From positions 320,230 through 384,229 of the forward strand of contig NZ_BAAAYN010000044.1 of the NCBI RefSeq assembly GCF_039536245.1: 64,000 nt of DNA, in the 5' to 3' direction. This stretch comes from Cryptosporangium minutisporangium. Lineage in GTDB: Bacteria; Actinomycetota; Actinomycetes; Mycobacteriales; Cryptosporangiaceae. This document shows positions 59,792-64,000 of this stretch, piece by piece (position 1 is the stretch's first letter; each line of letters begins with the position of its first letter). Below the pieces are notes generated by a model. It made no database searches. It was given only the letters and a program-made list of their open reading frames with translations, and was not told where the DNA came from. Both the position numbers and the translations under genes were made by a program.

Positions 59792-60934
59792 GTGAAGGAC
59801 GTGGTGACGTCCGGGGCGCCAACCCAGAGTGGTGCCCGAGTGACGCGTACGTCACGCGATGCCACGAACGGCGGCGACGCCGAGGCCGGTGCCTCGTACC
59901 GCGCTGCCGGGGTCGACATCGAGGCCGGTGACCGGGCCGTCGAGCTGATGCGGTCGAAGGTCAAGAAGACGTTCCGGCCCGAGGTGGTCGGCAACATCGG
60001 CGGGTTCGCCGGGCTGTTCGCCTTCGACACCGACAAGTACAAGAAGCCGGTACTCGCGTCCTCGACCGACGGGGTCGGCACCAAGCTGGCCATCGCCCAG
60101 CAGATGAACATCCACGACACGGTCGGGATCGACCTGGTCGCGATGGTCGTCGACGACCTCGTCGTCTGCGGCGCGGAGCCGCTGTTCCTGCAGGACTACA
60201 TCGCGATCGGCAAGGTCGTGCCGGAGAAGGTCGCCGACATCGTCGGCGGCATCGCGGACGGGTGCCGGTGGGCCGGGTGCGCCCTGCTCGGCGGCGAGAC
60301 CGCGGAGCACCCGGGGCTGCTCTCGCCGGACGAGTACGACATCGCGGCGACCGGCGTCGGAGTGGTGGACGCGGACAAGATCCTCGGCGCCGACCGAATC
60401 AAGGCCGGCGACCAGATCATCGCGCTGGCCTCCTCCGGGCTGCACTCGAACGGCTACTCGCTGGTGCGGCACGCACTGCTCGCCGACGGGAAGATGCGGC
60501 TCGACCAGGTGGTGCCCGAGCTCGGCCGGCAGCGGACGCTCGGCGAGGACCTGCTGACGCCGACGACGATCTACGCCAAGGCCTGCCTCGCCGTGATCGA
60601 GGAGTGCGAGGTGCACGCCCTCGCGCACATCACCGGTGGTGGGCTGGCGGGGAACGTCGTCCGGGTGATCGGCGAGGACGTCGACGCGGTGATCGATCGG
60701 GCGACGTGGCGGCCGCAACCGATCTTCGACCTGATCGGGACCGTCGGGCGGGTGACCCGGCCGGAACTGGAGCGGACGTTCAACATGGGGGTCGGGATGG
60801 TGGTCGTCGTACCGCCGGACCAGGCCGACCGTGCGGTGGCGTCGTTCTCGGCTCGGGGCGTCAAGGCCTGGGTCGCCGGCGAGATCGTCTCCGGTACCGG
60901 CATGGTTCGTCTGGTAGACGAGCACCCTAATTAG
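59792..60934 (+). CDS. purM: Phosphoribosylformylglycinamidine cyclo-ligase
   Basis: 380 aa from GTG 59792, with GGAGG 7 bases upstream. It closes the imidazole ring to give AIR. Motifs are YRAAGVDIEAGDRAVELM, the ATP/Mg loop ASSTDGVGTKLAIAQQM, VDDLVVCGAEPLFLQDYIA, GGIADGCRWAGCALLGGETA and FNMGVGMVVVV. The N-terminus has about 35 extra Thr/Gly/Ala-rich residues before the conserved start; a later start is possible. Same strand as purF, probably one operon. Confidence 0.96.
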   Translation: MKDVVTSGAPTQSGARVTRTSRDATNGGDAEAGASYRAAGVDIEAGDRAVELMRSKVKKTFRPEVVGNIGGFAGLFAFDTDKYKKPVLASSTDGVGTKLAIAQQMNIHDTVGIDLVAMVVDDLVVCGAEPLFLQDYIAIGKVVPEKVADIVGGIADGCRWAGCALLGGETAEHPGLLSPDEYDIAATGVGVVDADKILGADRIKAGDQIIALASSGLHSNGYSLVRHALLADGKMRLDQVVPELGRQRTLGEDLLTPTTIYAKACLAVIEECEVHALAHITGGGLAGNVVRVIGEDVDAVIDRATWRPQPIFDLIGTVGRVTRPELERTFNMGVGMVVVVPPDQADRAVASFSARGVKAWVAGEIVSGTGMVRLVDEHPN

Positions 60935-60946
60935 GGCGGCCCGCTC

Positions 60947-61029
60947 AGGGCGACGCTGACGGCCGTCTCGCTCGGTTGCGACCAAAGAACGGTCGCGGCC
61001 CTCGCTGCGACGGACGTCAACGTCGCCCT
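60947..61029. terminator. Long structured terminator after purM
   Basis: AGGGCGACGCTGACG pairs with CGTCAACGTCGCCCT (15 bp, one wobble). The 53-base centre holds GCGACC-AAAGAAC-GGTCGC. It starts 12 bases after the purM stop and lies between convergent genes, so it may serve the ATP-grasp gene as well. Confidence 0.65.
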
Positions 61030-61104
61030 GGACGGGCTCCAGGTTCATGCAAACTGCGCGCGCTTGGCGGCGCTTCACAAGCAACTGCGTCAGGTGGACG
61101 TCGC

Positions 61105-62049
61105 TCAGCGCGGCGCCAACGCCGAAGCGATGGCGGCGCAGATCGGGAGGCCGGTCTCGTGCTCGATCCACGCCCACTGGCCGTTCGGGTTGAGATCGAG
61201 GAAGAACCACTCGCCGGCCGGCGTCACGACAAAATCCACCGCCGCGAAGCGCAGCCCCAGCTTCTGCATCATCCGGCACAGCGCCTCGCGGACCTCCCCG
61301 GGCACGTCCGTCACCGCGTACTCGATTGCGTCGTAGTCGCTGCGCCAGTCGATCTGCCCGGCGGGTGAGCGGGCGGTCAGCGCCGCGGCGAAGAACTCGT
61401 CGTCGACGACCGTGAGCCGCACCTCGTAGGCCTTCTCCAGGTGCTGCTGGAACAGGTGCGCGGTCAACCGGATCGAGTCGTCCGCCAACTCCTCGGCGGC
61501 GACCGGCGAGGTGTACACGAACATCCGGCGCCCGTCGCGCTCCGACGTCGCGGAGAAGGGCTTGTAGACGACCGGGCCGATCTCCCGGGCGAAGCGCTGG
61601 GCGGCGTCCGGATCGTTGGTGATCAACGTGCGGGGCACCCTGAGGCCCGCCGTCACCGCAGTGGCCAGCTGCACCGGCTTGTACTCGGCGTAGCCGATCC
61701 GACTGGGATGGTTCAACCAGTTCCGGACCGTCGCGAGCAGCCCACCGAGACCGATCCGGGCCTCCAGCTCCGACCACTGCCGGTCCGCGGTGCTCATCGG
61801 CGGGAACACGAACGCCGACGGGCGCCGGTAGTACGCGCCGCTGACGTCCTCCAGAGCCACCGACCTGACCGGCGACGTGAGCCCGGTGTGCCAGCCCAGC
61901 TCGCCCAGCTCGGCCGTGACGGCGAGGCTGGTGGGGAAGTCCGCGGTGTCCACCCGATGGACGGTGACCCCGCGCTCGTTGAGAGCCGTCACCACCAGGT
62001 CCGCCGTGGGATCGAGCCGCTCGGTCAGGATCAGAACGATGGGCGGCAC
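61105..62049 (-). CDS. ATP-grasp RiPP maturase (graspetide synthetase type)
   Basis: 314 aa from GTG 62049, one base after the precursor stop, so the two are coupled. The N-terminal pre-ATP-grasp part (PIVLILTERLDPTADLVVTA, GAYYRRPSAFVFP, EARIGLGGLLATVRNWLNHP) is that of the SAV_5884-like maturases. ATP-grasp residues follow: VVYKPFSATS, EVRLTVVDDEFFAAAL, GLRFAAVDFVVTPAG, and the Mg site FLDLNPNGQWAWIE. These enzymes activate Asp/Glu side chains of a precursor peptide and join them to Ser/Thr or Lys, giving macrocyclic graspetides. The precursor gene at 62051 is upstream. No methyltransferase or exporter gene is adjacent. Confidence 0.88.
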   Translation of the reverse strand: MPPIVLILTERLDPTADLVVTALNERGVTVHRVDTADFPTSLAVTAELGELGWHTGLTSPVRSVALEDVSGAYYRRPSAFVFPPMSTADRQWSELEARIGLGGLLATVRNWLNHPSRIGYAEYKPVQLATAVTAGLRVPRTLITNDPDAAQRFAREIGPVVYKPFSATSERDGRRMFVYTSPVAAEELADDSIRLTAHLFQQHLEKAYEVRLTVVDDEFFAAALTARSPAGQIDWRSDYDAIEYAVTDVPGEVREALCRMMQKLGLRFAAVDFVVTPAGEWFFLDLNPNGQWAWIEHETGLPICAAIASALAPR

Positions 62050-62050
62050 G

Positions 62051-62491
62051 TCAGGACGACTTGTCGTGGATCTCGTCCTCGCGCGGGATCTGACCGGTCG
62101 TCCGGAGCGTCAGCCCCATCGAGTGGTGGATCAGCGGCGTCCAGCCGGCACCGTCCCGGGCCAGCGCGACCTGGGTGTCGTCGTCGTACGCGATCGCGTC
62201 GAGCGAGAGGTCCACGGCGTTCTGCGGCAGCGTCGCGAAGCGCAGCCCGAACGGCCGCCCGGCAGCCGTCCGGTCCGGAGCGGCGGCCGCCGACCGATCC
62301 GGAAGAGCTAACTCGACGCCCGAGCCGCCGGTGGGGCGCTCGTCGGAGTCGTGACCGGTCTTCACACCGTCACTGCCGAGCAGGTCGCCCGACCGCAGGG
62401 CCATCGTCGCGAGATCCGCGGTGGCACGCCCCAGGGGTAGCTGGTCGCTGATCGGGAACACCGCCGCGTATGCCGCGTGCTGGCTGGTCAC
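62051..62491 (-). CDS. Putative graspetide precursor peptide with long insert
   Basis: 146 aa from GTG 62491, 6 bases after GGAG. The N-terminus VFPISDQLPLG (11-21) and the block RPFGLRFATL (79-88), followed by NAVDLSLDAIAYDDDTQVAL, match my memory of ATP-grasp-target RiPP precursors (FPxSDxLPLG, PWGLR, YDPxTQ). In usual members these motifs are near each other; here about 57 Asp/Gly/Ala-rich residues separate them. The presumed core is residues 121-146: acceptors T128, T131, T132, K144, S145, S146 and donors E138, D139, E140, D143. Its stop is one base from the maturase start. Confidence 0.8.
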   Translation of the reverse strand: MTSQHAAYAAVFPISDQLPLGRATADLATMALRSGDLLGSDGVKTGHDSDERPTGGSGVELALPDRSAAAAPDRTAAGRPFGLRFATLPQNAVDLSLDAIAYDDDTQVALARDGAGWTPLIHHSMGLTLRTTGQIPREDEIHDKSS

Positions 62492-62632
62492 GAACGTCTC
62501 CTTCTCCAGGGCCCGGCACGCCGCGAGGCGCCGACCTGCCGGGCGGTTTCGGACTTCGCATCCGAGCGTTCCCGCGCCGCCACGTGCCGGAGAGAAGACG
62601 GCCAGCGTGCCGCGAAATGCCGCGGATGCGAC

Positions 62633-62671
62633 GAACGGTGCAAACAAGGACTAGCCAGGCTTGCACCGTTC
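62633..62671. promoter_or_regulatory. Perfect 11-bp inverted repeat upstream of the RiPP genes
   Basis: GAACGGTGCAA at 62633-62643 is perfectly inverted at 62661-62671 (TTGCACCGTTC), spacer 17. It lies 142-180 bp upstream of the precursor start codon. It could be an operator for the RiPP operon or a weak terminator; the wide spacer suits a regulator contacting two half-sites. Confidence 0.45.
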
Positions 62672-62849
62672 ATAGCTCCGCGGTTCAGCATCTCAGAACC
62701 TTGGGGGCGGACGACCGAAGATCCCGCACTCAGTCACCACGAGGTGACGCTCCCCACCCTTCGTGGTTCGGCAAAGCCCACATGTAACGGCGTGAGCTGT
62801 CTCCCCCGTACCTCGAGCTCTCCTGGGCCTCCACCCGCCTCGCATGAAA

Positions 62850-62876
62850 CGCCGCGCCGAAAGTGCCGGCGCGGCG
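62850..62876 (-). terminator. Terminator of the DUF3073 gene
   Basis: CGCCGCGCCG/CGGCGCGGCG, a perfect 10-bp stem with a 7-base loop, about 80 bases after the DUF3073 stop. Confidence 0.6.
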
Positions 62877-62957
62877 ACGGTGTGGGGCGACTATCGGCCG
62901 GAGCCGCCAGTCGCTGGCCAGACCAGCGAGCGGGAACGTCGTGACTGAGTTCGCGGC

Positions 62958-63152
62958 TCAGCGCCGCGGCGCCCAATCGTCTTCGTCGTAACGACCCGAG
63001 TACTCATCTTCGTACTCGTCGTCATCCGTGGAGGTGGAACTGGGGGAACTCGAAAGCTCCCGTTGGAGAGCGTCGAGGTCGGTGTTGGGAGAGCTGTACT
63101 TCAGCTCACGCGCGACCTTCGTCTGCTTAGCCTTAGCACGGCCGCGCCCCAT
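62958..63152 (-). CDS. DUF3073 protein
   Basis: 64 aa. The start MGRGRAKAKQTKVARELKYS is the hallmark of DUF3073, a small basic-then-acidic actinobacterial protein. The C-terminal half is acidic and disordered (DDDEYEDEYSGRYDEDDW). The ATG at 63152 is fixed by this conserved start. In Streptomyces, from memory, it lies between purM and the valine dehydrogenase gene; here the same neighbours are purM (beyond the RiPP locus) and a ruined dehydrogenase gene. Function unknown. Confidence 0.93.
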   Translation of the reverse strand: MGRGRAKAKQTKVARELKYSSPNTDLDALQRELSSSPSSTSTDDDEYEDEYSGRYDEDDWAPRR

Positions 63153-63356
63153 TGGCTCGACCCCCTCGCACAGGTGTATCGGGGCGTCATGCGAGAGGCC
63201 CCGGATGATGGCATGTCTCGTAGTGACACCGTACCGTCCCCACCCAACGTTCGGCACCTCGCGGGTTGGGCCGATCAGCTCTCGGGTGGCGCTGGGCGAC
63301 GATAGCCCCACTGAAACGGGCGTCGTCGTCCGGCGCGAGCGGCTGCGAAGACGAGA

Positions 63357-63700
63357 TTACGTGACGCGCATCACACCTGGTGAAGGGCTGCCGGCCAGGA
63401 TCGACCGCAGCCGTCCGACCTGCGCCATCCGCTGCTCGGCCAGCCGATCCCCGCGGCAGCGGCCGGGATCGTGCCATCGGCGTCGGCGCGGCGGAACACG
63501 CGAGCGTCATCTCGTGGATCCCGGCGGTCCGGCGCTAGGCCCACGCGAAGGCGGAGCCTTCGATCTCGTCCGCGACCTGGGTCACACCGCCGGAGTTCAC
63601 CACGTAGTCGGGCGCGTACAACATCCCGCGGTCGGCGAGGAGCTCGTCGATGCCGGGGTGCGCGCCACCGAGCGCGCACGGCGCGACCGGCCAGCGGGGC
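63357..63700 (-). pseudogene. Leucine/valine dehydrogenase pseudogene, C-terminal remnant
   Basis: Four pieces of a Leu/Val/Phe dehydrogenase C-terminus are found in order but in different frames. First [20 protein letters not shown] and [16 protein letters not shown], ended by a TAG at 63535. Then IHEMTLA near 63510, RVFRRADADGTIPAAAA near 63460-63505, and RLAEQRMAQVGRLRSILAG down to the stop at 63357. At least two frameshifts and one stop have broken the gene. The catalytic and NAD-binding N-terminal parts are absent: upstream only PCALGG survives of the usual VAGAANNQL region. Confidence 0.8.
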
Positions 63701-64000
63701 GGTGCCCCAGCGGCGGGCCGCAGCGGCCCGATCGCTAGGTCGCGGTTCAGCGGTCGGTGCTCTGCGGCGGACGCGCCGGATAGCGGCCAGGAGCCTCGCA
63801 ACAACGAAGTTCGGAAAACACGACTTAGGCCGGGGCAGCCGCCCGTAAAGGGGAATACAACTCGTCCGATCGGCAGGTACCTCCGGCAAAGGGACGGTCA
63901 CGGAATGAAGGCGGATGGGTGGGCTAGTCGGGACAGACCGCCACTTCCGACGACATGGCGGATCCGTATTGGCCGAACGGTTGAGATGCGGCGGAATCAC
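63701..64000. other. No clear gene
   Basis: The last 300 bp hold open frames but none with protein-like sequence. Fragments near 63701-63800 on the minus strand may be more of the decayed dehydrogenase. From 63800 onward the sequence is somewhat less GC-rich. Confidence 0.4.

Larger units (their letters stand above)
62492..62957. other. Intergenic region before the RiPP locus
   Basis: 466 bp between the RiPP precursor start and the end of the DUF3073 gene. It contains the dyad at 62633-62671 and the DUF3073 terminator at 62850-62876. Several overlapping ORFs here lack typical third-position bias. No convincing gene is seen. Confidence 0.5.

Noticed and set aside
62734..62976. Short ORFs between the RiPP precursor and DUF3073 as extra RiPP genes
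   Set aside because: No ribosome sites, no third-position bias and no motifs of RiPP proteins.

Overview
The window comes from a high-GC actinobacterium. Codon third positions are strongly G/C, GTG starts are frequent, and several families typical of actinomycetes are present: paired HTH regulators with a C-terminal DUF5753-like region and small partner proteins (one a DUF397 protein), a DUF3073 protein, and a small-type PurL that depends on PurS and PurQ. The order purSQL, purF, purM, DUF3073, amino-acid dehydrogenase resembles, from memory, the Streptomyces coelicolor purine region. I cannot name the genus from sequence alone; a filamentous actinomycete of the Cryptosporangium or Frankia kind is a guess. 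There is no rRNA, recognisable tRNA, CRISPR array, complete insertion sequence or prophage.

Layout. 0-3.3 kb holds regulators (MarR with two operator-like repeats, MerR, an HTH/TPR protein) and a decayed endonuclease-like gene. 3.9-7.7 kb is a three-gene translationally coupled envelope operon: OmpA lipoprotein, four-helix membrane protein with a proline-rich tail, and a VWA protein. 7.9-11.8 kb has a response regulator flanked by two LiaS/NarX-type kinases, one of which has lost its ATP-binding residues. 11.8-24.6 kb is mostly housekeeping and metabolism: two nitronate monooxygenase-like genes, a hydrolase, dnaE, a membrane Ser/Thr kinase, a TetR-thiolase pair and a PQQ-propeller lipoprotein. 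24.7-31 kb is accessory: a Lys/His/Trp-rich secreted protein, two degenerate serine-recombinase-like proteins, an HTH/DUF397 pair, a MarR-cupin pair, an L,D-transpeptidase-like secreted protein and OsmC. 31.4-36.6 kb is a signalling island (STAS, GAF, response regulator, PAS-GAF kinase, EAL-DICT). Then come lpdA, a duplicated-domain protein, an MFS transporter, a quinone-oxidoreductase-like gene and purB.

43-49.4 kb is another accessory stretch with small proteins of HTH-linked types, a second HTH regulator, a membrane-anchored periplasmic-binding protein carrying a long Gln/Tyr/Gly/Pro repeat, and two related secreted miniproteins. 49.4-63.2 kb contains a divergent NmrA/TetR pair, purSQL, a large proline-rich surface protein, a sterol-carrier-like protein, a cysteine-dioxygenase-like cupin, purF, purM, a two-gene RiPP (graspetide-type) locus and DUF3073. 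The last part is the ruin of a leucine/valine dehydrogenase gene.

The five purine genes (purB, purS, purQ, purL, purF, purM counted with the SQL trio as one enzyme) cover steps from PRPP amidotransfer to adenylosuccinate cleavage. The most interesting candidates for new biology are the RiPP locus with an unusually long precursor at 61.1-62.5 kb, the pseudokinase-containing two-component trio, an intergenic ~40-bp tandem repeat family found at two loci, and the pair of recombinase-like proteins beside an HTH/DUF397 pair.
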